A stretch of 64,000 nt of DNA from Inquilinus limosus (lineage in GTDB: Bacteria > Pseudomonadota > Alphaproteobacteria > DSM-16000 > Inquilinaceae), in NCBI RefSeq assembly GCF_002195995.1, contig NZ_NHON01000003.1, forward strand, positions 1 through 64,000, written 5' to 3'. How positions within the stretch are numbered: position 1 is the stretch's first letter; each line of letters begins with the position of its first letter. The notes under the pieces were generated by a model, which saw nothing but the letters and a program-made list of their open reading frames with translations, made no database searches and was not told the origin of the DNA. The position numbers and the translations under genes are program-made. This document shows positions 53,053 through 62,748 of the stretch, one piece after another.

Positions 53053-54084
53053 ATGCCCAGGCTTGCGGGGCTGGCGACAGCCGTCCCCGACCATGTGATC
53101 ACCCAGGCCGAGGCACGCGAGGGCGCCCGGCGCGTCTTTGCCGCCCGGCCGGCGCTGTTCGAACGCATGGCCCCGATCTACGAGACGGCCGGGATCGACA
53201 CCCGCCGCTCCGCCGTGCCGCTGGACTGGTACTTCGCCCCGCATGACTGGCACGATCGCAGCACCGTGTTCCTGGACACGGCGCTGGACCTGCTGGAGGA
53301 CGCGGCCCGGCGCTGCCTGGACGAGGCCGGCATCGGCGCCGGCCAGGTCGACGCCATCGTCACCATCTGCTCGACCGGCATCGCCACGCCCGGTCTCGAT
53401 GCGCGGCTGATGGAGCGGCTGCCGTTCCGGCCCGACACGGTGCGGCTACCGGTCTTCGGCCTCGGCTGCGCCGGCGGCGTGCTGGGCCTGGCCCGCGCCG
53501 CCGCCCTGTCGCGCGCCCTGAACGGCACCGTGCTGCTGCTGGTGGTGGAGTTGTGCGGCCCGACCTTCCGCCGCAGCGACCTGACCAAGAGCAATGTCGT
53601 CGCCACCGCCCTGTTCGGTGACGGCGCCGCCGCAGTGCTGATCCGGCCGGAGGACGGGGTTCCGGCCCTGGGTCCGACCGGCGAGCATCGCTGGCCCGGC
53701 ACGCTGGACGTGATGGGCTGGTCGGTCGAGACGGACGGGCTGGGCGTCATCTTCTCCCGCGACATCCCCACGTTGGTGCGCAACGACATGCGGCCGGCGG
53801 CGGAGGGCTTCCTGGCCCGGCACGGGCTCGGCCTCGCCGACCTGTCCGGCTTCGTGTTCCATCCCGGCGGCACCAAGGTGGTCGAGGCGCTGCGCGATGC
53901 CTTCGACCTGCCGGACGCGGCGATGACGGCCGAGCGGGCGGTGCTGCGCCGCTACGGCAACATGTCGGCGGTGACGGTGCTGTTCGTGCTCGCCGAGAAG
54001 CGTCGGCAGATGGCCGGGCGCTGGCTGCTGAGCGCGCTGGGCCCCGGTTTCTGCGCGGGCTTCACCGTGCTGGATTGCGGCTGA
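53053..54084 (+). CDS. Type III polyketide synthase (BpsA/chalcone synthase-like)
   Basis: 343 residues with the full catalytic triad: C139 in FGLGCAGG, H270 in VFHPGG, N303 in YGNMSAVT. Such enzymes condense a fatty acyl starter with malonyl-CoA to give alkylpyrones or alkylresorcinols. The downstream ICMT-like methyltransferase overlaps it (TGATG), the arrangement of Bacillus bpsA-bpsB, whose products are methylated alkylpyrones. GGAGG precedes the ATG. Confidence 0.9.
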   Translation: MPRLAGLATAVPDHVITQAEAREGARRVFAARPALFERMAPIYETAGIDTRRSAVPLDWYFAPHDWHDRSTVFLDTALDLLEDAARRCLDEAGIGAGQVDAIVTICSTGIATPGLDARLMERLPFRPDTVRLPVFGLGCAGGVLGLARAAALSRALNGTVLLLVVELCGPTFRRSDLTKSNVVATALFGDGAAAVLIRPEDGVPALGPTGEHRWPGTLDVMGWSVETDGLGVIFSRDIPTLVRNDMRPAAEGFLARHGLGLADLSGFVFHPGGTKVVEALRDAFDLPDAAMTAERAVLRRYGNMSAVTVLFVLAEKRRQMAGRWLLSALGPGFCAGFTVLDCG

Positions 54085-54581
54085 TGCTGGGCTGGGCGCA
54101 ATGGGTGGCCCTGCTGGTGGCGGCACAGCGCCTGGCTGAGCTGGCCTATGCCCGCCGCAACGAAAGCCGGCTGCGCGCCCGCGGCGCGGTCGAGAGCGGC
54201 GCCCGGCACTATCCGCTGTTCATCCTGCTGCACGGCACCTGGCTGCTGGCGGTGCTCCTGCTGATCCCGGCCGATCAGGCCCCGTCCTGGCCGCTGCTGG
54301 CGCTGTTCGTGCTGCTGCAGGCGGCACGGGTGTGGGTGGTGGCGACGCTGGGGCCGTACTGGACCACGCGGGTGCTGAGCCTGCCCGGCGCGCCGCTGGT
54401 GCGCCGCGGCCCCTATCGCTGGATACGGCACCCGAACTACGCGGTCGTGGCGGCGGAGATCGCGGTGCTGCCGCTGGCCTTCGACGCCTGGACGATCGCG
54501 ATCGTGTTCTCGCTCGCCAACGCCCTGCTGCTGCGCCACCGCATCGGCATCGAGGAAGGCGCCCTGGCCCGACGAAGCTGA
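54084..54581 (+). CDS. Isoprenylcysteine carboxyl methyltransferase-like protein (BpsB type)
   Basis: 165 residues, four or five membrane helices and the ICMT signature GPYRWIRHPNYAVVAAEIAV near the C-terminus, which binds S-adenosylmethionine. There are no prenylated proteins to methylate in such a bacterium; coupled to the type III PKS it probably O-methylates the polyketide. Start codon overlaps the PKS stop. Confidence 0.88.
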   Translation: MLGWAQWVALLVAAQRLAELAYARRNESRLRARGAVESGARHYPLFILLHGTWLLAVLLLIPADQAPSWPLLALFVLLQAARVWVVATLGPYWTTRVLSLPGAPLVRRGPYRWIRHPNYAVVAAEIAVLPLAFDAWTIAIVFSLANALLLRHRIGIEEGALARRS

Positions 54582-54676
54582 GAGACCTCTGAGGCGGGAC
54601 GACGCAGGCCGGGGAACGATCCGCCGCCCCGATGGTTCGGTCCATCAGGCGTCGTCGACAACAGCATTCCGGAGCC

Positions 54677-55825
54677 ATGGCCGAGGCATCCCTCCGCAGC
54701 CGGCAGCAATACTTCCCCGCCCTCACCGCGCTGCGCGGCATCGCCGCGCTCTGCGTCGTGGTGTTCCACTATTCGGTCGGGTCCTTCCCGAACCTGCACC
54801 TGACCGACACGACCTTCTTCGTCGGCAAGAGCTATCTGTTCGTCGACCTGTTCTTCGCGCTCAGCGGCTTCATCCTGATGCATGTCTATGGGCGCAGCTT
54901 CGCCGACGGTCCCTCCGCGACGACGGTAGGCCCGTTCCTGCGCGCCCGCCTGGCGCGGCTGTACCCGCTGCATCTCGCGATCCTCGGCGGGTTCGTGTTG
55001 CTCGAGCTGCTGAAGCTGGCGATCGACGGCCCCGGCCTCGGCGCCTTCGGCGGCACTCACACCCTCCCCACCCTGCCGGGCAGCCTGCTGCTGCTGAACG
55101 CCACCGGGATCTACGACACCCTGACCTGGAACGGCCCGTCCTGGTCGATCAGCGCCGAATGGCTTGTCGGCCTCGCCTTCCCGCTGCTGGTGCCGATCGT
55201 CGCCCGCCTGCGCCCGGCCGGGCTTCTCCTGCTCTACGTCGCGACCCTGGCCGGCTTCGCCCTGCTCTCCGCCGGGCCGCGGCTCGACCTCGACCTGACC
55301 AGCGACTGGGGCGTGCCGCGCTGCTTCCTGGGTTTCACCGGCGGCATGGTCCTCTACCGCGTCTGGCGGGACGGCGCGCCGGGCTGGATGGCGACCGATG
55401 CGGCGGCCCTGGCCACCGCCGCCGGTATCGTCCTGGCGATGCACCTCAACACGCGCGGCGTCTTCATCGTGCCGCTGTTCGGCCTGCTGATCCTGTGCCT
55501 GGCGCAGAACACGGCGCGGGTGGGCCGGGCGATGGCGACGCGGCCGATGATCTTCCTCGGCGAGATCTCCTACGCCGTCTATCTCGCGCAGATCCTGGTG
55601 CTCGACAGCGTGCATCTGGGCTGGCGCCTGGCAACCGGGCACGAGTTCGAGGAGGCCGGCTTCTCCGCCCTGCAGTCCCTGGGGATCATCGCCCTGATGG
55701 TGGCGGCGCTGCTGCCGATCTCCGTCCTGCTGCATCGCGCGGTCGAGGTGCCCGCCCGCGGCTGGCTGCGCCGGGCCGGCCTGCCACGCCCGCTGCGGCC
55801 GGCGATCGTCCAGCGTCCGGGCTGA
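54677..55825 (+). CDS. Acyltransferase 3 family membrane protein (OafA-like)
   Basis: 382 residues, ten or more membrane helices. The family motif is ALTALRGIAALCVVVFHYSV with the catalytic H, then FFALSGFILMHVYGRSF and SWSISAEWLVGLAFP. It adds acyl groups to carbohydrate or lipid. The ATG at 54677 has GGAG only 2 bases away; 54632 is the alternative. May modify a surface glycan; link with the PKS pair is only by location. Confidence 0.85.
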   Translation: MAEASLRSRQQYFPALTALRGIAALCVVVFHYSVGSFPNLHLTDTTFFVGKSYLFVDLFFALSGFILMHVYGRSFADGPSATTVGPFLRARLARLYPLHLAILGGFVLLELLKLAIDGPGLGAFGGTHTLPTLPGSLLLLNATGIYDTLTWNGPSWSISAEWLVGLAFPLLVPIVARLRPAGLLLLYVATLAGFALLSAGPRLDLDLTSDWGVPRCFLGFTGGMVLYRVWRDGAPGWMATDAAALATAAGIVLAMHLNTRGVFIVPLFGLLILCLAQNTARVGRAMATRPMIFLGEISYAVYLAQILVLDSVHLGWRLATGHEFEEAGFSALQSLGIIALMVAALLPISVLLHRAVEVPARGWLRRAGLPRPLRPAIVQRPG

Positions 55826-55897
55826 AGACCGCAGATCGGTCTGGCGGGCACAGCCCGCCGGCCCTATTCTGGGTCGCCTCAAGAATGAGACGAATCT

Positions 55898-56585
55898 GTG
55901 CCTGCCAACGACGCCCGCCCCCTCGACGGGATCGATCTCCTCGCGGTCGCCCCGGCCGCCCTGCGCGCCGAGCTGCAGAAGCAATGCCGCTGGCAGCGCT
56001 TCGCGCCGCATGAGCAGATCATCGATCGCAACGATGATCCCGACCATGTCTACTTCCTGGTCGAGGGCAAGGTCCGGGTGGTGATCTATTCCGCCTCCGG
56101 CCGCGAGATCACCTTCGACGACCTGTCGGCCGGCGCCAGCTTCGGCGAGCTGTCGGCGCTGGATCGGGCGCCGCGCTCGGCCAATGTCATGGCGCTGACC
56201 GAGGCCACGGTCGGCGCCCTGCCCACCGCCATCTTCCGCAGCGCCGTGACCGAGAATCCGGCCATGGCGCTAGCCTTGATGGTGCATCTGGTCGGCGTGG
56301 TCCGCCGCGCCAATGAGCGGATCATGGAGCTGAGCACGGTCGGGGCCAACAACCGGGTGCATGCCGAACTGCTGCGCCTGGCGACGCATGGCGCGCAGCC
56401 GGACGGCAGCGCGGCGATCCGGCCGATCCCGGTTCATTCCGATATCGCCAGCCGGGTCAGCACCACGCGCGAGACCGTCGCGCGGGTGCTGAGCGACCTC
56501 GCCAAGTCCGGCATCGTCGTCCGCGCCGCCGACCACCTGCAGGTCGCCGATCTGAGCCGGCTGGAGCGGCTGGTGGAGGATGTTC

Positions 56586-56599
<14 letters not shown>
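55898..56599 (+). CDS. Crp/Fnr family transcriptional regulator
   Basis: 233 residues: cyclic-nucleotide-like beta barrel (VYFLVEGKVRVVIYSASGRE, LSAGASFGELSALDRAPRSA) and a C-terminal winged helix (SDIASRVSTTRETVARVLSD). FGELSALDRAPRSA closely fits a cAMP-binding phosphate cassette. No Fnr cysteines. GTG start. Its end overlaps the NUDIX start by 14 bases. Confidence 0.9.
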
Positions 56600-57211
<612 letters not shown>

Positions 57212-57215
<4 letters not shown>

Positions 57216-57535
57216 AGCGCGTCCTGTTCGTCTGCGGCCGCAACCTGCGGCGCAGCCCGACGGCGGAGGCGATCTTCGCCGATGCCCCGGGCGCCGAGAC
57301 CGCATCGGCCGGGCTGAACCCGGATGCCGAGGAGCCGTTGACCGTCGAGCTGGTCGAATGGGCCGACCTGATCTTCGTCATGGAGACGGCGCAGCGCGCC
57401 AAGCTGTCTGCCCGCTTTCGCGGCTCGCTGAAGCGGGCCCGGGTGATCTGCCTCGACATCCCCGACCGCTTCGAATTCATGGATCCGGAACTGGTGCGGC
57501 TGCTGCGCGCCAAGGTCACGCCCTTGCTGCGGTGA
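57212..57535 (+). CDS. Small low-molecular-weight phosphatase-like protein
   Basis: 107 residues. The P-loop VLFVCGRNLRRSPTAEAIF has the CX5RS motif of LMW phosphotyrosine phosphatases, and LDIPDRFEFMDPELV supplies a late Asp region. It is shorter than classic members (about 150). Starts at GTG overlapping the NUDIX stop (GTGA). Confidence 0.82.
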
Positions 57536-57634
57536 GCCGGCGACGTCGGCAACCGAAGCATCAAGGAAGCGTCATCGTCCTGTCACGCCCCGGGCCCTAG
57601 GGTCGGCGCCCTCGGAAGACACAAGAGACGATCG

Positions 57635-58474
57635 ATGATCCGCATCACCACTGTTCCGGCCCTGCTTCTCGCCGCCGGCCTGCTTTCGGCTCCCGCGTGG
57701 GCGGAAGACCCGAAACCGTATCCGGTCGAGGCGGTCGCCTCCTTTCCGGCGCAGCAGGCGCGGCAGGCCGTGGCGGTGGATGCCGACTCCTTCTATGCGA
57801 TCGACAGCCGGGCGATCGCCCGCTACGACAAGGCAACCGGCGCCAAAGTCTCCGCCTGGGCCGAGGCCAAGGACGGGCCGATCATCCATCTGGACAGCGG
57901 CGTCGTGGTCGACGGCAAGCTCTACACCGCGCATTCCAACTACCCGGAATGGCCGATGACCAGCTCGGTCGAGATCTGGGACGCGGCGACGCTGAAGCAT
58001 GTCGGCACCCACAGCTTCGGCATCGACCGCGGGTCTCTGACCTGGGTCGACTATCACGACGGCAGCTGGTGGGGCGGCTTCGCCAACTACAACCGGGTGT
58101 TCGACCGCAGCCCGCTGGCCTATGGCAACAAGTACAACACCCAGATCGTCCGCTTCGATGCCGACTGGCGCGTGGCCGAGGCCTGGGTGCTGCCGCCGGA
58201 GCTGCTGGAGAAGTTCGGCGATATGAGCAATTCCGGCGGTTCCTGGGGACCGGACGGGCGTCTCTGGATCACCGGCCATGACGAGCCCGAAGTCTATGCC
58301 CTGGCGCTGCCGGAGGCGGGCTCGGTGCTGCGCTGGGTCGGCACCGCGCCGCTGGACATCGCCGGCCAGGGCGTCGCCTGGGACCGGACGCAGCAGGCCG
58401 TGATCTGGGGTGTGGTCCGCGACAAGCAGAAGGGCGAGAACCGCGTCACCGCCGCGCGGGTGCGGCTGCCATAG
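57635..58474 (+). CDS. Secreted beta-propeller-like protein
   Basis: 279 residues with a signal peptide (LLLAAGLLSAPAWA). Repeating sheets with D-S/G turns: VAVDADSFYAIDSRAIARYD, GPIIHLDSGVVVDGKLYTAH, SWGPDGRLWITGHDEPEVYA. No active site recognised; resembles six-bladed propeller proteins of unknown role. Convergent with the GlxA-family regulator. Confidence 0.78.
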   Translation: MIRITTVPALLLAAGLLSAPAWAEDPKPYPVEAVASFPAQQARQAVAVDADSFYAIDSRAIARYDKATGAKVSAWAEAKDGPIIHLDSGVVVDGKLYTAHSNYPEWPMTSSVEIWDAATLKHVGTHSFGIDRGSLTWVDYHDGSWWGGFANYNRVFDRSPLAYGNKYNTQIVRFDADWRVAEAWVLPPELLEKFGDMSNSGGSWGPDGRLWITGHDEPEVYALALPEAGSVLRWVGTAPLDIAGQGVAWDRTQQAVIWGVVRDKQKGENRVTAARVRLP

Positions 58475-58486
58475 ACTCCCGATCCG

Positions 58487-59494
58487 TTACCATGCCCGGC
58501 GCTGGCCCATCACCTGGGTCGGCGCCACCGGCCGCGGCGCCCGCTCGCCCCGCGGCGAGTGGTTGAACAGGGCGCGGTAACATTTGGCGAAATGCGAGGC
58601 AGAGGCGAAACCGCAGGCCACCGCCACCTCCAGGATCGGCATCGAGGTCTGCGCCAGCAGGATCTGGGCGTGCTTCAGCCGCGCCTCGAGATAGTATTGC
58701 GACGGCGTGCAGTTCAGGTAGATGCGGAACAGCCGCTCGAGCTGCCGGGTCGACAGCCCGGCGGCCCGGGCCAGCGCCGCCCGCGGCAGCGGCTCGGCCA
58801 GGTTGGCCTCGATCTCGGCGATCGCGGCCAGCAGCTTCGGATGGCTGACGCCGAGACGCTCGCGCAGCTCCATCCGCTGCGGCGCGTGGCCCTGGCGCGG
58901 CCGGGCGTGCAGGAACTGCTCCGCCACCTGATTGGCGAGGTCGATGCCGTGAGCCTGGGCGATCAGGTAGTGGGTCATGTCGAGCGACGCCGTGCCACCG
59001 GCCGAGGTGAAGCGGTCGCGGTCGATCTCGAACAGCCGCCCGGTGACGTCGAGCCGCGGGAAGGTCTCGGTGAAGGCGCTGAGATTCTCCCAGTGGATGG
59101 TGCAGCGGTAACCGTCAAGCAGCCCGGCCCAGGCCAGGTGATAGGTGCCGGTCGAGACCGCACCGATGCGCGAGCCGCGGCGGGCCATCCGCCGCAGCCA
59201 GGCCAGGATGCGCTCGTCGCGCCCCTCCTGCGGGTCGAGCCCGGCGACGACCACGATCATGGTGAAGGAATCCTCGGGCCCGATCGCGCCCTGCGCCATC
59301 AGCACACCGCTGTTGCTGGCGGTGACCGGCTCGCCGTCCACCGAGAGCAGCCGCCAATCATAGAGGGTACGCCGCGCCACCCAGTTGGCGGCGCGGAACG
59401 GCTCCAGCACCGCCGACAGCGCCATCATCGAGAAGTTCGGGACCAGGAGGAACGCCACGCGCTGCGGCGGTTCGGTCATCGGATCGTCGGCCAT
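58487..59494 (-). CDS. GlxA family regulator (DJ-1/PfpI domain plus AraC domain)
   Basis: 335 residues. N-terminal amidotransferase-like domain (VAFLLVPNFSMMALSAVLEP, GAVSTGTYHLAWAG with Thr/Ser instead of the nucleophilic Cys) and a C-terminal AraC double helix-turn-helix (LARAAGLSTRQLERLFRIYL, VAVACGFASASHFAKCYRAL). The group includes GbdR and CdhR, which sense glycine betaine, dimethylglycine or carnitine, so it could control the corrinoid genes. That is inference. M1 could be at 59494 or 59479. Confidence 0.85.
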   Translation of the reverse strand: MADDPMTEPPQRVAFLLVPNFSMMALSAVLEPFRAANWVARRTLYDWRLLSVDGEPVTASNSGVLMAQGAIGPEDSFTMIVVVAGLDPQEGRDERILAWLRRMARRGSRIGAVSTGTYHLAWAGLLDGYRCTIHWENLSAFTETFPRLDVTGRLFEIDRDRFTSAGGTASLDMTHYLIAQAHGIDLANQVAEQFLHARPRQGHAPQRMELRERLGVSHPKLLAAIAEIEANLAEPLPRAALARAAGLSTRQLERLFRIYLNCTPSQYYLEARLKHAQILLAQTSMPILEVAVACGFASASHFAKCYRALFNHSPRGERAPRPVAPTQVMGQRRAW

Positions 59495-59575
59495 GCCCTG
59501 GTCTGCTGCGCTTCCCGCGGTTTCCGGCATCCGGCCACAGCGCCGCGGCCGGCGCAACCCCCCTGCACGGCCGCC

Positions 59576-59785
59576 TCAGCGCCGGTCCCGGTCGCGCGGA
59601 CGCCCCCGCAGGATCAGGGCCACGAAGCCGCCGATCAGCAGCAGGGCCGCGATCGCGGCGCCGGCGGCGATCCGCACGGCCTGGCCGCCATCGACCCCGG
59701 CCATGTCGCCGGTGATGGCGAAGCTCCAGACACCGATCCCGACGAGGAAGGCGGCGATGGCCGCGATCAGCAAGGCGATACGCAT
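59576..59785 (-). CDS. Small membrane protein
   Basis: 69 residues: two hydrophobic helices (MRIALLIAAIAAFLVGIGVW, IAAGAAIAALLLIGGFVALI) and a basic tail. No clear ribosome site. Lies behind pirin on the same strand as the GlxA gene. Unknown, moderately supported. Confidence 0.5.
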   Translation of the reverse strand: MRIALLIAAIAAFLVGIGVWSFAITGDMAGVDGGQAVRIAAGAAIAALLLIGGFVALILRGRPRDRDRR

Positions 59786-59902
59786 GGAGAGGCCGGGATG
59801 CCCTTCGGATGGACGACGGGATCGGCATCCTGCCAGCACCCTCGGCCCCCCGTCGAGTGGCCGCTGCCCGGGCGTGATCATTGCCCGGGCAGCGGCGGCC
59901 GG

Positions 59903-60598
59903 TCAGGCCAGGTCGAACAGCAGGAACTCCGCCTCCGTCTCCGCCGTGATCCGGAGACCCGGCTCGCCCTCGACCGCGGCCCCGTCGCCTTCCCGCATCT
60001 CATGCCCATCGAGGGCAACGACCCCGCGGGTCAGTTGGACGAAGGCAGCCCGGCCCGGTGCGATCAGGTGCTCCACCGCCTCGCCGGCGGCGAGGCGTGC
60101 GACGAACAGGCGGGCATCCTGGTGGATCCGCAGGACACCGTCGCCGGCCTCCGGCCCCGCGACCAGCCGCAGCCCGCCGGTCGGCCCCTCCCCGACGCTC
60201 AGTTGTTCGTAGCCCGGCGCCAGGCCGTTGCGATCCGGATGGATCCAGATCTGCAGCAGGTGCAGCGGCCCGGTCGCCGAAGGGTTCATCTCGGCATGGG
60301 TGATGCCGGTGCCGGCGGTCATCCGCTGCAGGTCGCCGGCGCGGATCACCGCGGCGTTGCCGAGGCTGTCACGGTGCTCGACCGCGCCCGACAGCACATA
60401 GGTCAGGATCTCCATCTCCGCATGGGGATGCGCCGGGAAGCCGGCGCCCGGGACGACCCGGTCCTCATTCAGCACGCGCAGCGACCGGAAGCCCATGCGG
60501 TCCGGGTCGTGGAACCGGCCGAAGGAGAAAGTGTGGCGGGCCTCGATCAGCCCGGTCTCGGTGCGGCCGCGCGCCATGCGATCGTGCAGCGTGATCAT
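59903..60598 (-). CDS. Pirin family protein (YhaK-like)
   Basis: 231 residues, cupin fold: FPAHPHAEMEILTYVLSGAV with His metal ligands, HRDSLGN and GTGITHAEMN, which matches the bicupin pirin/quercetinase-like group. GGAGG lies 6 bases before the ATG. Follows the LysR gene by 66 bases on the same strand, so likely cotranscribed. Confidence 0.9.
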   Translation of the reverse strand: MITLHDRMARGRTETGLIEARHTFSFGRFHDPDRMGFRSLRVLNEDRVVPGAGFPAHPHAEMEILTYVLSGAVEHRDSLGNAAVIRAGDLQRMTAGTGITHAEMNPSATGPLHLLQIWIHPDRNGLAPGYEQLSVGEGPTGGLRLVAGPEAGDGVLRIHQDARLFVARLAAGEAVEHLIAPGRAAFVQLTRGVVALDGHEMREGDGAAVEGEPGLRITAETEAEFLLFDLA

Positions 60599-60664
60599 CG
60601 TGACCTCCGTTCGGTGATGACACGCGGAAGATCGCGATGGCTGGCCCACAGCGAAAGCGGCAGA

Positions 60665-61615
60665 TCAGGAAACCCGGCGTTCGGACGTGGCGAACGGCAG
60701 CCCCTGCTCCCACGGCGCGGCCTCACCGCAGCTCTCGGCCAGATGGTCGATCAGCGCCCGCACCCGGCGCGGCAGATGCCGGGTCTGGGGATAGAGCGCG
60801 TGGATGACGTCGGCCACCGGCTCGGCATCGAGCGCCACCTGCTGCAGCCGGCCGTCGCGCAGGGCATCGGCGACGATGAAGGTCGGCAGCACGGTGAGGC
60901 CGAGCCCGGCGATGGCCGCATCCCGCGCGGCCTCGCCGTTGTTGACGGTGATCCGGTTGCGCATCGCCACGCTGCGCGGCGGCCCGCCGGCGGCGAAGGG
61001 CTCGAACTGCCACAGCCAGGTGGACGACACCTCGGCCGCGCCGATCGCCTCGTGCTGCGGCAGCTCGGCCAGGCTCCGCGGCAGCCCCGCCGCGGCGGCG
61101 TAGCCGGGGCTGGCGCAGACCACGCGCCGGCTGGCGGCGAGGCGCCGGGCGATCAGCGCCGAATCGCGCGGCCGGGTGATGCGGATGGCGAGGTCGTAGC
61201 CCTGCGCCGCCAGGTCGATCATGCGGTCGTCGAGGTCTAGCGTCAGGGCCAGCCGCGAATGGCGGCGGGCGAAGTCGAACAGCACCGGGCCGAGATAGAG
61301 CGTGCCGAAGCTCATCGGTGCGGCGACGCGCAGGGTTCCGCGCAGGTCGCCGTCGCCTTCCGCCACCTCCTCCGCCGCCTCGTCGAGCTGGCGCAGGATG
61401 CTGCGGCCGCGCTCGTAGAAGGCCAATCCCCGGTCGGTCGGCAGCACCCGCCGGGTGGAGCGCTGCAGCAGGTCCCCGCCCAGCGCGGCCTCCAGATCGC
61501 TCACGCGCTTGCTGACCACGGATTTCGACAGGTTCAGCCGCCGTGCCGCCGCGCTGATGCTGCCGCTGTCCACCACCTGCAGGAAGGTGGCGATATCGTC
61601 GAGCCGGTATCGCAT
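60665..61615 (-). CDS. LysR family transcriptional regulator
   Basis: 316 residues: winged helix DDIATFLQVVDSGSISAAAR and LSKSVVSKRVSDLEAALGGD, then effector domain. ATG at 61615 directly beside a perfect palindrome, divergent from a second pirin gene. It thus sits between two pirin genes and probably controls both. Confidence 0.9.
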   Translation of the reverse strand: MRYRLDDIATFLQVVDSGSISAAARRLNLSKSVVSKRVSDLEAALGGDLLQRSTRRVLPTDRGLAFYERGRSILRQLDEAAEEVAEGDGDLRGTLRVAAPMSFGTLYLGPVLFDFARRHSRLALTLDLDDRMIDLAAQGYDLAIRITRPRDSALIARRLAASRRVVCASPGYAAAAGLPRSLAELPQHEAIGAAEVSSTWLWQFEPFAAGGPPRSVAMRNRITVNNGEAARDAAIAGLGLTVLPTFIVADALRDGRLQQVALDAEPVADVIHALYPQTRHLPRRVRALIDHLAESCGEAAPWEQGLPFATSERRVS

Positions 61616-61634
61616 CGTTCGATCATATCGAACG
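61616..61634. promoter_or_regulatory. Palindrome with LysR-type T-N11-A core
   Basis: CGTTCGAT and ATCGAACG around CAT: perfect 8-base arms containing the T-N11-A spacing of LysR sites. It abuts the lysR start codon, so binding would also repress the regulator. Confidence 0.75.
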
Positions 61635-61736
61635 CCGGCTTCGGGGAAAGGCGTATTCTCCTGACCGGTCGTCGTGCCGATCTTGGGGCAGAGCGAAACC
61701 GCGCCGGCAACCCCGGCGCCCGAGATGGAGATGACC

Positions 61737-62594
61737 ATGGCGACCACTGAGGCGACCAGCCTGGCCCGCCCGCGCGGCGTGACCCGCACCCTGCGCGGCC
61801 GCCCGGCCAGCGACGGCGCCGGGGTGAAGCTGACCCGCGTGATCGGCCAGCCCGGCCTGCCCGACCTCGACCCCTTCCTGATGCTGGACGAGTTCCGATC
61901 CGATGAGGCGGCCGACTACCTGGGCGGCTTTCCGGACCATCCGCATCGCGGCTTCGAGACCGTGACCTACATGCTGGCCGGCCGCATGCGGCACGGCGAC
62001 AACAAGGGCAATGTCGGCCTGCTCGGCCCCGGCAGCGTGCAGTGGATGACCGCGGGCCGCGGCATCGTTCACTCGGAGATGCCGGAGCAGGAGAACGGGC
62101 TGATGTGGGGCTTCCAGCTCTGGGTCAACCTGCCGGCGGCGGAGAAGATGGTGGCGCCGCGCTACCAGGACATCCCGGCCGATGCGGTGCCGGAGGTCGC
62201 GGCGGCGCCAGGGGCCCGGATCCGCGTCATCGCCGGCCGCTTCGGAGCCACCGTGGGCGCGGTCGAGGGCGGCACCACCCAGCCGGTCTATCTCGACATC
62301 GAGCTCGAGGCCGGCGCAGCGGTCGACGTGCCGCTGCCGGACGGCCACGCCGGCTTCGCCTATGTCTATCAGGGCGCGGCCGAGGTTGGCGGAGAGACGC
62401 TGGAGCGCGGCACCCTGGGCGTGCTCGGTGCCGGCGACGGCGTGCGGGCAACGGCCAAGGCCGGCCCGGCGCGCCTGCTGATCGTCGCCGGCAAGCCGCT
62501 GCGCGAGCCGGTGGCGAAATACGGCCCCTTCGTGATGAGCACCGAGGCGCAGATCGCCGAGGCGATCGAGGATTTCCGCGCCGGCCGGTTCTGA
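61737..62594 (+). CDS. Pirin family protein
   Basis: 285 residues, two-cupin pirin: FPDHPHRGFETVTYMLAGRM with the metal-binding His and Glu residues and GRGIVHSEMPEQ. The third of three in-frame ATGs (61737) has GGAG at 6 bases. Divergent target of the LysR regulator. Distinct from the pirin at 59903-60598. Confidence 0.92.
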   Translation: MATTEATSLARPRGVTRTLRGRPASDGAGVKLTRVIGQPGLPDLDPFLMLDEFRSDEAADYLGGFPDHPHRGFETVTYMLAGRMRHGDNKGNVGLLGPGSVQWMTAGRGIVHSEMPEQENGLMWGFQLWVNLPAAEKMVAPRYQDIPADAVPEVAAAPGARIRVIAGRFGATVGAVEGGTTQPVYLDIELEAGAAVDVPLPDGHAGFAYVYQGAAEVGGETLERGTLGVLGAGDGVRATAKAGPARLLIVAGKPLREPVAKYGPFVMSTEAQIAEAIEDFRAGRF

Positions 62595-62724
62595 ACGATC
62601 GACGGGCGGCGGCTTCTGCCGCCGCTCGTCCCATCGCATGGCAACGGTTCGACCGCACGAGCGGCGCCGACGCGGAGAGCTTGACCGCCATAGGGATCTT
62701 ATGTTGCCGTACGCATCGATCTTC

Positions 62725-62741
62725 ATTTTATTTCATAAAAT
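62725..62741. promoter_or_regulatory. AT-rich inverted repeat upstream of acyltransferase
   Basis: ATTTTAT and ATAAAAT around TTC, 7 bases before the ATG. It could be an operator or an RNA stem covering the ribosome site, since no Shine-Dalgarno sequence is seen. Confidence 0.5.
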
Positions 62742-62748
62742 CGAATAA

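Noticed and set aside
54084-54581. Protein prenylcysteine methylation
   Set aside because: The ICMT signature is real, but the overlap with a type III polyketide synthase makes polyketide methylation the better explanation.
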